A stretch of DNA of 64,000 bases from Bacteroidota bacterium (GCA_016124585.1 WGNL01000018.1:186001-250000); one strand, 5' to 3'; shown: positions 46,062 through 56,109, numbered from the stretch's first letter. The notes: a model not told the origin generated them from the sequence alone. Translations and numbers: made by a program.

Positions 46062-47471
46062 TTAATTCAAACCATATTTGTCCAGCAGAAAAATCAAGCT
46101 AGTCATTGCAGCGGTGCCAAGCTCCAGTTCTCGCTTGTTCACCGCCTCAAACACGTCTGCTGCTGTATGGTGATACTCGAAATACCGTTGTGAATCAGGT
46201 TCGTAGCCAATAAGCAATGTGTTTTGCTTTTTTAATGGTGAAATATCTGCGCCGCCACCGCCCTTTTTAATGGTCAGATTATAAGGTTCCAGCACATTCG
46301 ACCACGCCTGCATCTTGGGAAATTTGTCTGCAAAAATAGCTGTTTCTCCATCCACTGTAAAACCTCTCGGCACAAAGCCGCCGCGGTCGCTTTCTATAGC
46401 CACGAGATGGTATTCACCTTTCCGTTTTGCTTCGTCTCCATAAGCTGTGCCACCACGCAAGCCGTTTTCCTCGTTCATAAAAAGGACACAACGAATGGTA
46501 TGTTTCGGTTTGTAATTCAATCGTTTGAATAATTGCAAAACATCCATTGATTGAACACAGCCAGCACCATCGTCATGGGCACCTTCACCCACATCCCAAG
46601 AGTCGAGGTGACCACCAACCACGATAATTTCATTAGGGTGCTCACTGCCCCTAATTTCTCCAATTACATTGTAGGAATGTTGGTCAGCCAGCATTTCACA
46701 ATTGGTGCGAATGAACACCTTTACTTGGCTTTTTTTCATCAGCCTTCCAAGCAGTTCCGCATCATTTGTCGAAATGGCACAAGCTGGAATTTGAGGAAGC
46801 CCCTCCCTGTAAATAAGTCCGCCCGTGTGTGGCACATCGTTAATACCTGAAGCCATAGATCGCACCAGCACCCCTACAGCACCATATTTGGCTGCCTCCG
46901 ACGGGCCATTTCCACGCTGGTCAACGGCACCACCGTAAGCTTCAAAAGTGTTGATTTTTGTTGCGTCGAATGGGCGATCGAAGAAGATTATTTTTCCTTT
47001 GATTTTGGCTTCGCCCAATTTTTCAATTTCGTCCAGACCCATAACCCTAACCACCTCAGCAGAAATACCTGCCTCACCTGTGCCGATGGAATTGCCAAGC
47101 GCTAGGGCATGTAATTCCACAGAACCCATGTCAGATTGGGTGATGCGTACAATTTCCTTCTCCCCTCTTACCCAATGCGGCACCGTACAAGGTTGTAACC
47201 AAACAGAATCAAGGCCAAGTGAATCCAGCATTTGGCGCGTATACTCTACCGCAGCTGCAGCCTGGGGCGAACCCGCTAACCTCGCCCCTATTTTTTTTGT
47301 TAAAAAGTGAAGCCAAGGGTAACAATTGCTTTGGGTCAACGCCACGTCATGAATTTGGCGGATGAAAAGTGCGTCTTCGTCTATGTCAGGTTTTGTTTGT
47401 GAAAAAAGGCTAACCGTAGGCAATACACTAAGAAAAAGAGAAATTATGCGAAGAAGTACCCGTTTTTTCAT
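46062..47471 (-). CDS. Secreted M28-family zinc aminopeptidase
   Basis: A 469-residue protein with a signal peptide (about 1-24), a PA-like insert (about 130-250) and an M28 catalytic domain. The zinc and catalytic residues are in order: His-Asp in GGHLDSWD, Asp in HDDGAG, Glu-Glu in MNEENG, Asp in AIESDRGG and His in FEYHHTAAD. Members remove N-terminal amino acids or act as carboxypeptidase Q-like dipeptidases outside the cytoplasm. It ends close to the stop with HTAADVFEAVNKREL and a helical tail; no sorting domain follows. Confidence 0.93.
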   Translation of the reverse strand: MKKRVLLRIISLFLSVLPTVSLFSQTKPDIDEDALFIRQIHDVALTQSNCYPWLHFLTKKIGARLAGSPQAAAAVEYTRQMLDSLGLDSVWLQPCTVPHWVRGEKEIVRITQSDMGSVELHALALGNSIGTGEAGISAEVVRVMGLDEIEKLGEAKIKGKIIFFDRPFDATKINTFEAYGGAVDQRGNGPSEAAKYGAVGVLVRSMASGINDVPHTGGLIYREGLPQIPACAISTNDAELLGRLMKKSQVKVFIRTNCEMLADQHSYNVIGEIRGSEHPNEIIVVGGHLDSWDVGEGAHDDGAGCVQSMDVLQLFKRLNYKPKHTIRCVLFMNEENGLRGGTAYGDEAKRKGEYHLVAIESDRGGFVPRGFTVDGETAIFADKFPKMQAWSNVLEPYNLTIKKGGGGADISPLKKQNTLLIGYEPDSQRYFEYHHTAADVFEAVNKRELELGTAAMTSLIFLLDKYGLN

Positions 47472-47694
47472 TTTTATTATTTGTGATAAAATCAGCTGAA
47501 GCCAAGTTTTTATTGAAAAATAAAGGTTTTTATTGAAAACAGTTTAGCCACAATTTTCAAAATAAAAAACTACGCAAACTTAATTATTCAGTAAATACAA
47601 CTGCATTGTTGAGGTTTCATTTAAATGATTTTTTGGGTTTTTGGATTTATTCTTTTAAAAATCGCAATTTTTTTAAAAAAAATTCATCAAACTC

Positions 47695-47726
47695 TTGTTT
47701 GTTTATTTGAAATCAGTTTACCTTAG
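47695..47726 (+). promoter_or_regulatory. Possible promoter of a small RNA or long 5' leader
   Basis: TTG (47695-47697) and TACCTTAG (47719-47726; one mismatch to TAnnTTTG) lie 21 nt apart. Confidence 0.4.
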
Positions 47727-47732
47727 CGTTAA

Positions 47733-47870
47733 GAAAACTAAGAGTAGTTTTTACACCAAGATAAATTTTTACTTTAAGTCTGTTTTGACTGAGGTAAATC
47801 GAAGATAAATAATTTGGTTTTATTTGGTTAGGGCTGAGGTAGTGCTGCAAGAGTACTGCCTCTTTTTTTT
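47733..47870 (+). ncRNA. Candidate small RNA ending in an orphan terminator
   Basis: About 138 nt run from the possible promoter to a clear rho-independent terminator: GAGGTAGTGCT, loop GCAAG, AGTACTGCCTC (paired with two G:U), then eight T (47836-47870). No ORF with a start codon lies in between, and the next gene begins 239 bp later. It may be an independent RNA or a terminated 5' leader of the ECF sigma gene. The rest of this 637-bp gap is AT-rich without further features. Confidence 0.4.
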
Positions 47871-48108
47871 GCCCAATTCCCAAGTCTCTTCATGAAGTAA
47901 TACAAAAAAGTGTTGTAAAAATGTACCCATCTTTTAAGACTGGCGTCAAAAAAAACAAATCCCCTCTTAGATAAACGTAATTTTTCTACTTTCGTATGGA
48001 AATTCCATTGTTATTTTGGAATAATCAATTGAATATCAATCTATTAGGTAAAAATCTGGATGTCCTTTTTTTGTTTTTGCCTGTAGGGAAATTGCACATG
48101 CCAGTTTG

Positions 48109-48681
48109 ATGGAAACCGAAAAACTTTCCAAGGAACAGGACATTGATTTAATCAGGAGATACCTCGTCTCAAAGGACGCAAGGCACTTCTCTGAGCTTTA
48201 CAGGAGGTACTCCAGTAAGGTTTACGGCAAGTGCATTTCTTTACTGAAGGAGGAAAATTTAGCTAGAGACGCAGCACAAGACATCTTCATGAAAATTTTC
48301 TTGAACCTTGGCCAGTTTGCTGAACAGGCTAAGTTCTCGACTTGGGTTTACTCTATCACTTACAATTATTGTATTGACGTAATCAGGAAGAAGAAAAAAA
48401 CAGGCGATATCTTCTCCGACGACATGGAACGCCTGCCAGACACCATAGACGAAGTACATGATGAGGCCTTATTGACCATGCAAACGGACCGCCTTAGGGT
48501 GGTGTTAGAGCAAATTCCGGTAGGAGACAAGGCTATTTTACTAATGAAGTACCAAGATGACCTTCAAATCAAGGAAATTTCGGAAATGTTGAACAAAACT
48601 GAAAGCGCTATCAAAATGAAATTAAAAAGAGCCAAGCATAAAGCCCAAATGGTGTACAATGAACTTTTCACCGATGAGTAA
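48109..48681 (+). CDS. ECF-type RNA polymerase sigma factor
   Basis: A 190-residue sigma-70 family protein: region 2 (HFSELYRRYSSKVYGKCISLLKE, ARDAAQDIFMKIFLNLGQF, FSTWVYSITYNYCIDVIRKKKK) and region 4 (ILLMKYQDDLQIKEISEMLNKTESAIKMKLKRAKHKA, a helix-turn-helix). An in-frame TTG lies just before; I use ATG at 48109. It heads a probable operon with a 99-residue orphan (18 bp downstream), an MscS-like channel and a DUF3078 protein. This suggests a role in envelope or osmotic response, as inference from context. Confidence 0.92.
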   Translation: METEKLSKEQDIDLIRRYLVSKDARHFSELYRRYSSKVYGKCISLLKEENLARDAAQDIFMKIFLNLGQFAEQAKFSTWVYSITYNYCIDVIRKKKKTGDIFSDDMERLPDTIDEVHDEALLTMQTDRLRVVLEQIPVGDKAILLMKYQDDLQIKEISEMLNKTESAIKMKLKRAKHKAQMVYNELFTDE

Positions 48682-48699
48682 GCAATAAAGCTTTAGGTT

Positions 48700-48999
48700 A
48701 TGAGCACCACAAATAGTTTCAAGCAAATTATGGAGGAAGATGCGCAGATGTATCCGCCGCCGCCCGAAATCGAAGCACATGTCTTCGGTAGTCTACAGAT
48801 ATTGACTATGATGGGGCAGGCTATGGAATTGTACATTCCAAAAGTATTCGAAATGTTCATCCTGACCCTAGGTGGTACAATTCAGGAAATTGACCATGCA
48901 GTCAAAAACGAATTACCAGAAGGGGCTACAGATGCAGACCACAATAGTCCCACACCTAGCACTGATGGGGCCAGTACTGACAGCGATACTACGGACTAA
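48700..48999 (+). CDS. Hypothetical 99-residue protein behind the ECF sigma factor
   Basis: Not recognised. It begins with a polar region (MSTTNSFKQIMEEDAQMYPP), has an amphipathic to hydrophobic middle (about 27-62: VFGSLQILTMMGQAMEL, FEMFILTLGG) and a Ser/Thr/Asp-rich tail. It begins 18 bp after the sigma gene, the position where anti-sigma factors often lie, but it lacks a zinc-binding anti-sigma motif and a clear membrane helix. It could be an unusual regulator of the sigma factor or an unrelated small protein. Confidence 0.7.
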   Translation: MSTTNSFKQIMEEDAQMYPPPPEIEAHVFGSLQILTMMGQAMELYIPKVFEMFILTLGGTIQEIDHAVKNELPEGATDADHNSPTPSTDGASTDSDTTD

Positions 49000-49069
49000 A
49001 AACATACTTTCCACCCAAGGATACTTTAATTTCAAGTCAATTTTAATCAACTAATACAAGACAAACAGC

Positions 49070-49891
49070 ATGGAAATAATAGAAATTGTTAAACAAGTCC
49101 TTTTTCAATTTGCATCAGCCGCTGTGAATATTGCTAAAGGCACTATAGTTGTAGCAATTGGGTGGGGCATTGCCAAATTTGTTTCAAAGGGCTTGGAGAA
49201 ATTATTCATTGGGATAAAAATTGACAGATTTGGTGATAAAATTAATGAAACAGAATTCGCCCAAAAAGCAGGATTAAATATCAAGCTGAGTGCATTCTTT
49301 TCAAAGCTGACTTATTTTGTTCTGATGCTTGTTTTCGTGATGATGGCCACGGATGTGATGGGTATTCCAATTGTATCAGAAATGGTTAAGGATTTGATAT
49401 CATATCTGCCCAAGCTCTTATCTTCCTTAGCGTTGTTTGTATTGGGTATTTATCTTGCAGAATTTATTAAAAATATCGTGCTAGCCACAACCAATGCCCT
49501 TGGCATTTCTTCTGGTAAAATCATTGCCAATTTTGTTTTCTACTTGATTTTCCTGACGCTGACCATCAGTGCCATGGCGCAAGCAAGTATCGAAACATCC
49601 CTGATCACCTCTAACTTAACTGTTATTCTAAGTGGCGTTGTGGGCGCATTTGCCATTGGCTATGGCTTTGCCTCACGCGATACGATGGCTAATTTTCTTG
49701 CTTCATTTTATAGTAAAAACAAAGTAAAGGTTGGTGACTATATCCAAATAGATGGTTCGAAAGGAAGGGTAGTTGCCATGGACAACAACTCCCTTACACT
49801 ACAGGGCGATGGAAAAATAATAGTTATTCCTTTGAAGAAACTTACCTCTGATAAAGTAGAAATTTTTTCTAATGATCGACAGGTAAACTGA
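49070..49891 (+). CDS. MscS-like mechanosensitive channel family protein
   Basis: A 273-residue membrane protein with four or so helices in the N-terminal two thirds, including the conserved TM_helix-type repeat, followed by the pore-lining/beta region: AFAIGYGFASRDTMANFLASFY, VKVGDYIQIDGSKGRVVAMDNNSLTLQGDGKIIVIPLKKL. The beta domain is MscS-like but the usual large C-terminal alpha/beta cage is missing; the protein ends soon after the beta barrel. Such proteins release ions on membrane tension. It lies 70 bp after the orphan gene of the sigma cluster. Confidence 0.85.
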   Translation: MEIIEIVKQVLFQFASAAVNIAKGTIVVAIGWGIAKFVSKGLEKLFIGIKIDRFGDKINETEFAQKAGLNIKLSAFFSKLTYFVLMLVFVMMATDVMGIPIVSEMVKDLISYLPKLLSSLALFVLGIYLAEFIKNIVLATTNALGISSGKIIANFVFYLIFLTLTISAMAQASIETSLITSNLTVILSGVVGAFAIGYGFASRDTMANFLASFYSKNKVKVGDYIQIDGSKGRVVAMDNNSLTLQGDGKIIVIPLKKLTSDKVEIFSNDRQVN

Positions 49892-49952
49892 TGGAGATAT
49901 CCTTCAGCTATAAGGATTCGAATAAACATTATCTAAACAAACGCTTTGAATT

Positions 49953-50912
49953 ATGACAAAAAAAATTTTACTCCTCACTACAACTTTGCTGGCGTTCTTT
50001 TTTTCTGCTCAAGCACAATCGGTAGAAGAAATGCAAGCCACAAAGGCTGCCAAAGAGGCAGAACTTGCACCACTCGAAACTCAACTGGCCGATCTTCAAG
50101 GCAAAGTAGATGCACTCAAAGCTGACGTGGCTGACCTCACCGAGAAACTGACACCTTATCCTCGTTGGGATTTGGGAGCCCAAGGCAATCTAGGGCTCAG
50201 CATATCCGGCTTCAACAACTGGTATCCAAAAGCCACACCTAATACCACCGCAGTAAATATTGGTTTTACTTCCGGAGCTTTTGCCAATCTCCAGCAGCGT
50301 AAGTATTTCTGGAGAAACAATTTAAACCTTGCACTAGCTTGGCTTAAGTTTGACAACGAAGATGTTGGGGATGACAACCCTGACTTCCAAGTAGCAGCCG
50401 ATGCATTTAATGTTTCCTCGCTGTTTGGTTACAAGCTTTCAGAAAAATGGGCTATTTCAACTCTCGGAGAATACCGTACTTCTATTCTTGATGGCAAATT
50501 CAACAACCCTGGCTATCTTGACCTTGGTGCTGGTGCCACTTGGACACCTATCACGGATTTAGTCGTCGTGTTCCACCCACTTAACTACAACTTTGTTTTC
50601 TCTGATAGTGACTTCAACTACGAATCATCGCTCGGATGTAAGGTTGTAGCTGACTACCAAAAGGAAATCACTAAAGGTTTAGCTTGGAAATCTAACTTCT
50701 CTGGATTTTATAGCTACAAATCCAGTGACCTTCATAACTGGACATGGCTCAACGGACTTACCACTGCAGTGAAAGGAATAGGTGTTGGTTTCGATATTGG
50801 CTTGCGAAAAAACAAACAAGAAGCACTTGCCGCAAATCCTCTACGTAGCGATAACCCACTACAGTTCTACTATTTGATAGGCTTGTCGTATGCTTTGGCA
50901 ACGAAGAAGTAA
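49953..50912 (+). CDS. DUF3078-family outer-membrane protein
   Basis: A 319-residue protein: signal peptide (about 1-21, ending FFSAQAQ), a short coiled coil (about 24-65, AKEAELAPLETQLADLQGKV), then a beta-barrel-like domain with the DUF3078 pattern (GLSISGFNNWYPKA, FWRNNLNLALAWLKF, FNVSSLFGYKLSEKW, FHPLNYNFVFSD, YYLIGLSYALATKK). The coiled coil next to a barrel may mediate oligomers or contact peptidoglycan; function unknown. It is the last gene of the sigma cluster, 61 bp after the channel gene. Confidence 0.85.
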   Translation: MTKKILLLTTTLLAFFFSAQAQSVEEMQATKAAKEAELAPLETQLADLQGKVDALKADVADLTEKLTPYPRWDLGAQGNLGLSISGFNNWYPKATPNTTAVNIGFTSGAFANLQQRKYFWRNNLNLALAWLKFDNEDVGDDNPDFQVAADAFNVSSLFGYKLSEKWAISTLGEYRTSILDGKFNNPGYLDLGAGATWTPITDLVVVFHPLNYNFVFSDSDFNYESSLGCKVVADYQKEITKGLAWKSNFSGFYSYKSSDLHNWTWLNGLTTAVKGIGVGFDIGLRKNKQEALAANPLRSDNPLQFYYLIGLSYALATKK

Positions 50913-50930
50913 TTTGGTTTATGCGGGGTA

Positions 50931-50967
50931 AAAAAAGCGAGCCACCGTTGCGATGGCTCGCTTTTTT
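50931..50967. terminator. Bidirectional terminator
   Basis: AAAAAAGCGAGCCA and TGGCTCGCTTTTTT around a 9-nt loop. It lies between the convergent DUF3078 and icmF genes and serves both. Confidence 0.88.
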
Positions 50968-50985
50968 ATGATGACCAACTAATAT

Positions 50986-53900
50986 CTACATATTCCTCCG
51001 ATACTGCCCCCCCACCTCATACAGCGCATTCGTAATCTCGCCCAAAGAGCAGCTTTTAACCGCCTCCATCAGCGCCCCGAAGATGTTTTCGTTGTGCAGC
51101 GCTGCCGTTTGCAGGGTTTTCAATGCTGTATTGCCATCGTTCGCTTTCTTCAAATTCTCCACGGTGGTGATTTGCGCCAGCTTCTCCTCCTCCGTGGAGC
51201 GGATGACTTCCTTCGGTAAAATGGTCGGCGAGCCAGTGCTGCTCAGGAAGGTGTTCACACCGATAATGGGGTACTCGCCCGTGTGCTTGAGGTTTTCGTA
51301 GTAAAGGCTTTCCTCTTGGATTTTGCCACGCTGGTACATCGTTTCCATCGCCCCCAATACGCCGCCCCGCTCGGTGATGCGGTCGAACTCCGTGAGTACG
51401 GCTTCTTCCACCAAGTCGGTCAGTTCCTCGATGATGAAAGCGCCCTGGAGCGGGTTTTCGTTTTTCGCCAAGCCCAGTTCGTGATTGATAATCAACTGGA
51501 TGGCCACTGCCCGTCGCACACTCTCTTCGGTTGGGGTGGTGATGGCTTCGTCGTAGGCGTTGGTGTGCAGCGAGTTGCAGTTGTCGTAGATGGCGTAGAG
51601 CGCCTGTAAGGTCGTGCGAATATCGTTAAAGTCAATCTCCTGAGCATGCAGCGAGCGGCCACTGGTCTGGATATGGTATTTGAGCATTTGGCTGCGCTCG
51701 TTCGCACCATATTTTTCCTTCATCGCCTTCGCCCAGATGCGGCGTGCTACCCGACCGATGACGGCATACTCTGGGTCAACGCCATTGCTGAAAAAGAAGC
51801 TGAGATTTGGGGCAAAATCATCAATATTCATACCCCGGCTTAAATAATACTCGACGAAAGTAAAACCATTGGATAAAGTGAATGCCAATTGCGTGATAGG
51901 GTTCGCACCCGCCTCTGCTATATGATAACCTGATATACTGACCGAATAAAAATTGCGCACTTTATTTTCAATAAAATATTGCTGCACATCGCCCATTATT
52001 TTTAATGAAAATTCAGTGGAGAATATGCAGGTATTTTGCGCTTGGTCTTCCTTTAATATATCAGCTTGCACCGTACCACGCACGGCGTTGAGCGCCTTAT
52101 TTTTAAGGGGTTCATAAACATCGGGTGCTAATATTTGGTCGCCTGTTACACCCAATAATAATAAACCAAGTTTATTATTTCCTTCGGGAATATCCGTATT
52201 ATAAGTTGGGCGTTTAACGCCTTTATTATCATATAATTCCACCAATTTATTTTCCACCAAATGCTCTAATTTATGCTCCTGAATATATAGCTCGCATTGC
52301 TGATCAATGGCGGCATTCATAAAAAAGGCACATATTGTAGCAGCAGGGCCATTGATGGTCATACTCACCGAGGTATTCGGGGCACAAAGGTCAAAGCCGG
52401 AGTAGAGTTTTTTGGCATCATCAAGGCAACAGATACTCACGCCGGAATTGCCTATTTTACCATAAATATCAGGGCGTAGGTGCGGGTCTTCACCGTAGAG
52501 CGTCACCGAGTCGAAAGCGGTGCTGAGGCGGTTGGCGGGCATCCCCTTGCTGAGGTAGTGGAAACGGCGGTTGGTGCGCTCCGGTGCGCCCTCGCCTGCG
52601 AACATGCGGGTCGGGTCCTCGCCCTTGCGCTTGAACGGGAACACGCCCGCTGCATAGGGGTACTCACCCGGCACGTTTTCCTGCAATACCCAGCGCACGA
52701 TTTCACCCCAATCCTTGAATTTCGGTAAAATGACTTTTGGGATTTTCGTACCAGCCAGCGACTTCCACTTCGTTGGCACTTTGATTTGCTTGCCTCGCAC
52801 TTCGTACACGAATTCGTCCGAGTCGTAATTGGCTTTTTTCGCCTCCCATCCCTCGATGATTTTGCGCACCGAAGCGTCAATCTGATTGTAAGTTTCTTCG
52901 TAAATTTTGCTCAATCCTTCCTTCAAATCACCATTCACCGAATCGCAAGAAACCTTGAGGGCATAGGCTTTTCCGGCCAGCTCAGCCTGCTTCCTTGCCC
53001 ATTTGTCGTAGTTCCGATTGTTCTCCGAAATCTCCGACAGATACCTCGTCCGATGCGGCGGGATGATGAATATTTTCTCGCTCATTTCCTCGCTGGCATG
53101 TAGCACGGACTGCCAGTCCGTATTACTTTTTTCCCGCAAAAGCTGAATCATTTTGGCGTAGAGAACATTTGTGCCAGGGTCGTTGAATTGGGAAGCAATC
53201 GTACCCACTACGGGCATATCGTCCACATTTTTTGTCCAAAGCTGGTGCGCACGTTGGTACTGTTTGCGCACGTCCCGCAGGGCATCCTGGGCGCCCCGCT
53301 TGTCGAATTTATTGATGGCGATGAGGTCGGCGAAGTCAATCATGTCAATCTTCTCCAATTGCGAAGCGGCACCAAATTCGGGCGTCATCACGTAGAGCGA
53401 CACGTTGCTGTGGTCAATGATTTCGGTGTCCGACTGCCCGATGCCGCTGGTCTCCAGCACCACGAGGTCGAAGCCCGCCGCCTTCAAAATCTCAACAACT
53501 GATTGCACGTGTTTGGACAGCGCCAAATTGCTCTGGCGGGTCGCCAAGGAGCGCATGAACACCCGCTCGTTGTTCACGGCGTTCATGCGGATGCGGTCGC
53601 CGAGGAGCGCCCCACCGCTCTTGCGCTTCGAAGGGTCAACGGAAATGATGGCAATTGTTTTATCCTGAAAATCAAGCAGATATCGCCGCAAAATCTCATC
53701 CACGAGGCTCGACTTGCCCGCCCCACCCGTGCCTGTGATGCCGAGGACGGGCGTGTTTTTTAGCGCCGGGTTTTTATCAAAAACCGCCTGCAATTGCGGG
53801 CGGATGGCCGTTTCGTAATGCTCGGTATCGTTCTCCGCCGCCGAAATCATGCGGGCGATGGGGACGGTATCTTTCGACAAAAACTTCTTTACCTCGCCGT

Positions 53901-54354
53901 TCAGATTGATGCCCACGGGGAAGTCGCACTGCTGCAACACGTCGTTGATCATGCCTTGCAAACCCATGTGCCGCCCGTCGTCGGGGGAGTAAATTCGGTT
54001 GATGCCGTACTGCTGCAGTTCCTCAATTTCCGAAGGCAGGATAGTACCGCCGCCGCCGCCAAAAATCTTGATATGCCCAGCGCCCCGCTCCCGCAGCAGG
54101 TCGTACATGTATTTGAAAAACTCGTTATGCCCGCCCTGATAGCTAGTGATGGCGATGCCTTGCACATCCTCTTGAATGGCAGTGTTCACAATTTCATGCA
54201 CCGAACGGTTATGGCCGAGGTGGATGACCTCTGCTCCGCTGGCTTGCAGGATGCGGCGCATGATATTGATGGCAGCGTCGTGCCCATCGAATAGGCTGGC
54301 GGCAGTGACGAGGCGGATTTTGTGGTGGGAATGGTAGGGCTGTACGTTTTCCAT
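50986..54354 (-). CDS. icmF: Fused isobutyryl-CoA mutase (IcmF), B12-dependent
   Basis: IcmF interconverts isobutyryl-CoA and butyryl-CoA with adenosylcobalamin and carries its own repair GTPase. The 1122-residue protein has the B12-binding domain first (about 12-145; LFDGHDAA with the cobalt-ligating His25, then [12 protein letters not shown]), a MeaB-like G domain (P-loop [12 protein letters not shown] at about 205-216, [29 protein letters not shown]) and the large mutase domain ([37 protein letters not shown]-like, [50 protein letters not shown]). Order B12-G-mutase and the [11 protein letters not shown] segment separate it from methylmalonyl-CoA mutase. A palindromic repeat sits in the linker coding region (53105-53121). 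Confidence 0.94.
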   Translation of the reverse strand: MENVQPYHSHHKIRLVTAASLFDGHDAAINIMRRILQASGAEVIHLGHNRSVHEIVNTAIQEDVQGIAITSYQGGHNEFFKYMYDLLRERGAGHIKIFGGGGGTILPSEIEELQQYGINRIYSPDDGRHMGLQGMINDVLQQCDFPVGINLNGEVKKFLSKDTVPIARMISAAENDTEHYETAIRPQLQAVFDKNPALKNTPVLGITGTGGAGKSSLVDEILRRYLLDFQDKTIAIISVDPSKRKSGGALLGDRIRMNAVNNERVFMRSLATRQSNLALSKHVQSVVEILKAAGFDLVVLETSGIGQSDTEIIDHSNVSLYVMTPEFGAASQLEKIDMIDFADLIAINKFDKRGAQDALRDVRKQYQRAHQLWTKNVDDMPVVGTIASQFNDPGTNVLYAKMIQLLREKSNTDWQSVLHASEEMSEKIFIIPPHRTRYLSEISENNRNYDKWARKQAELAGKAYALKVSCDSVNGDLKEGLSKIYEETYNQIDASVRKIIEGWEAKKANYDSDEFVYEVRGKQIKVPTKWKSLAGTKIPKVILPKFKDWGEIVRWVLQENVPGEYPYAAGVFPFKRKGEDPTRMFAGEGAPERTNRRFHYLSKGMPANRLSTAFDSVTLYGEDPHLRPDIYGKIGNSGVSICCLDDAKKLYSGFDLCAPNTSVSMTINGPAATICAFFMNAAIDQQCELYIQEHKLEHLVENKLVELYDNKGVKRPTYNTDIPEGNNKLGLLLLGVTGDQILAPDVYEPLKNKALNAVRGTVQADILKEDQAQNTCIFSTEFSLKIMGDVQQYFIENKVRNFYSVSISGYHIAEAGANPITQLAFTLSNGFTFVEYYLSRGMNIDDFAPNLSFFFSNGVDPEYAVIGRVARRIWAKAMKEKYGANERSQMLKYHIQTSGRSLHAQEIDFNDIRTTLQALYAIYDNCNSLHTNAYDEAITTPTEESVRRAVAIQLIINHELGLAKNENPLQGAFIIEELTDLVEEAVLTEFDRITERGGVLGAMETMYQRGKIQEESLYYENLKHTGEYPIIGVNTFLSSTGSPTILPKEVIRSTEEEKLAQITTVENLKKANDGNTALKTLQTAALHNENIFGALMEAVKSCSLGEITNALYEVGGQYRRNM
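53105..53121. repeat. ACGGACT palindrome inside icmF
   Basis: ACGGACTGCCAGTCCGT, a 7-bp dyad with 3-nt centre, is in frame in icmF and encodes TDWQSV in the variable linker after the G domain. It matches the intergenic palindromes at 38184-38260 in sequence. Confidence 0.55.
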
Positions 54355-54564
54355 GATGCTAATTTGGTTTGAGCGGCTTTCTGATGGCTAAAATTCTAAA
54401 GCATGGTCAGGTAGGGCTTTTTCACCAAAATAAATTCGGACTAGGTGAAAAATAAGTTCCAAGCGCGAAGTTACGAAAAATGCGTTTTTCCCTGCCCGTT
54501 TACCTTGCTTCGCCTTTTCCCACCCAAATCTCCTACCTTCGCACCGTTTTAAAACCACGATTTT

Positions 54565-55602
54565 ATGGAAAAACAAGACCTCGGACGCACGGAAATTGCC
54601 TCGCTCGGCGAGTTTGGCCTCATTGAGCATTTGACCAAAAACTTTGAAATCCAGAACCCTAGCAGCCACAAAGGCATTGGCGACGATGCTGCCGTGATTG
54701 ACAATACGGGCTACCTCACCGTCGTGAGCACCGACCTGCTGGTGGAGGGCGTCCATTTCGACCTGATGTACACGCCGCTGAAGCACCTCGGTTACAAATC
54801 GGTGGTGGTGAACGTGTCGGACATCTACGCCATGAACGCCCAGCCGAAACAGGTGACAGTGTCAATTGCCATCTCCAATCGCTTCAGCGTGGAGGCACTG
54901 GACGAGTTTTACGAAGGGGTGAAACTGGCTTGCAAATTCTACGGGGTGGACCTCGTGGGCGGCGATACGACCAGCTCGCAGAAAGGTTTTCTCATCAGCG
55001 TGACGGCCATTGGTCAAGCGAAGGAAGCAGAAATTGTGTACCGAAGCGGTGCCAAACCCGGCGACCTTATCTGCATCACGGGCGACCTTGGTTCCTCGTA
55101 CCTCGGCCTGCAAATACTGGAGCGGGAGAAACAGCTTTACCTTTTCAACCCCGGCATTCAACCTGATCTAGAAGAGCAGGATTACCTCGTTGGCCGCTTC
55201 TTAAAACCAGAGGCACGCAAGGACATGATTGATATTTTCAAGCAAAGCAATCTCATTCCAACGGCCATGATGGACGTTTCGGACGGCATCAGTTCCGACC
55301 TCATGCACATCTGCAAGCAGTCGGGTGTGGGAGCTATCATCGAGGAAAACGGCGTGCCCATCCACAACGACGCTAAATTGATGGCACTGAAATTCCAGCT
55401 CGACCCGCTCACTTGCGCCCTCAACGGCGGCGAGGACTACGAACTGCTATTCACCGTTGACCCAAAAGACCTGGAAAAAGTGCGCCTTATGCCGGACATC
55501 TATATCATGGGCGAAATTACGGATGCGAGCGAGGGCGTGAAACTGCATTCTTCGGGAGGTAAGATTCATGACCTTTTGGCGCAAGGCTGGAAGCATTTTT
55601 AG
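54565..55602 (+). CDS. thiL: Thiamine-monophosphate kinase
   Basis: ThiL phosphorylates thiamine monophosphate to the active cofactor thiamine pyrophosphate. The 345-residue protein has the AIR-synthase fold signatures: LGEFGLIEHLTK, GIGDDAAVID (metal and ATP), STDLLVEGVHFDL, YKSVVVNVSDIYAMNAQP, LVGGDTTSSQKGF, ITGDLGSSYLGLQ, MMDVSDGISSDLMHI and NGGEDYELLF. It stands divergent from icmF. TACCTTCG at 54534 may be a variant -7 element, but its TTG partner is too far, so I do not call it. Confidence 0.95.
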   Translation: MEKQDLGRTEIASLGEFGLIEHLTKNFEIQNPSSHKGIGDDAAVIDNTGYLTVVSTDLLVEGVHFDLMYTPLKHLGYKSVVVNVSDIYAMNAQPKQVTVSIAISNRFSVEALDEFYEGVKLACKFYGVDLVGGDTTSSQKGFLISVTAIGQAKEAEIVYRSGAKPGDLICITGDLGSSYLGLQILEREKQLYLFNPGIQPDLEEQDYLVGRFLKPEARKDMIDIFKQSNLIPTAMMDVSDGISSDLMHICKQSGVGAIIEENGVPIHNDAKLMALKFQLDPLTCALNGGEDYELLFTVDPKDLEKVRLMPDIYIMGEITDASEGVKLHSSGGKIHDLLAQGWKHF

Positions 55603-55603
55603 A

Positions 55604-55661
55604 GTTGGCAGTTCGACAGTGGGCAGTTGGCAGTCAGTTTGACAGTTGTTTAGCCAGTACC
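55604..55661 (+). repeat. Left inverted-repeat arm of the four-helix-bundle gene cassette
   Basis: This 58-bp segment (GTTGGCAGTTCGACAGTGGG, then CAGTTGGCAGTCAGTTTG and CAGTTGTTTAGCC) matches the reverse complement of 56110-56165 at about 50 of 57 positions. It starts 2 bp after the thiL stop. Confidence 0.8.
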
Positions 55662-55729
55662 TAGGTGAAAGGCAAGAGACTAAAAAACTTTTCACCTGCA
55701 CCCTAGCTGCCCACTAAAAACAAAATACT

Positions 55730-56092
55730 ATGGGAACATTTAGAGACCTTACCGTTTACAGGAAGGCTTTTAAGTTGGCGATGGATATTTTTCAGGAGAG
55801 CAAAGGCTTTCCAGCGGAAGAAAAATTTTCAATCATAGACCAAATACGCCGTAGTTCGAGGTCTGTTTGCAGTTGCATTGGCGAAGCCTATCGAAAGAAA
55901 AAATACCCCAAGCATTTCGTCAGCAAACTGACCGATGCTGATAGTGAAAATACCGAAACCCAAGTCTGGTGCGATTTTGCATTGACTTGTAAATACATAT
56001 CAAAGGAAAAATATGACCATTGGATAGCTGAATCCGAGGAAGTTGGAAGAATGCTATCCTCAATGATAGAAAACCCAGAAAAGTTCTCGTAA
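55730..56092 (+). CDS. Four-helix-bundle protein (S23 / 23S rRNA intervening-sequence family)
   Basis: A 120-residue helical protein beginning MGTFRDLTVYRKAFKLAMDI, followed by FPAEEKFSIIDQIRRSSRSVCSCIGEAYRKK and a helical second half. The LxVYxKA...QIRRSSRSVxxNIAEG-like pattern is the S23/four-helix-bundle family, found inside 23S rRNA intervening sequences, as accessory Avd proteins of diversity-generating retroelements, and scattered as orphans in Bacteroidota. No reverse transcriptase or rRNA is near. The gene is framed by a 57-bp imperfect inverted repeat, so it looks like a small cassette lodged between thiL and the symporter gene. Confidence 0.85.
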   Translation: MGTFRDLTVYRKAFKLAMDIFQESKGFPAEEKFSIIDQIRRSSRSVCSCIGEAYRKKKYPKHFVSKLTDADSENTETQVWCDFALTCKYISKEKYDHWIAESEEVGRMLSSMIENPEKFS

Positions 56093-56109
56093 GAATTGGC
56101 CCAATCGCA

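Noticed and set aside
54505-54541. Promoter of thiL (TTG and TACCTTCG)
   Set aside because: Spacing is 26 nt and the -7 element has a mismatch.
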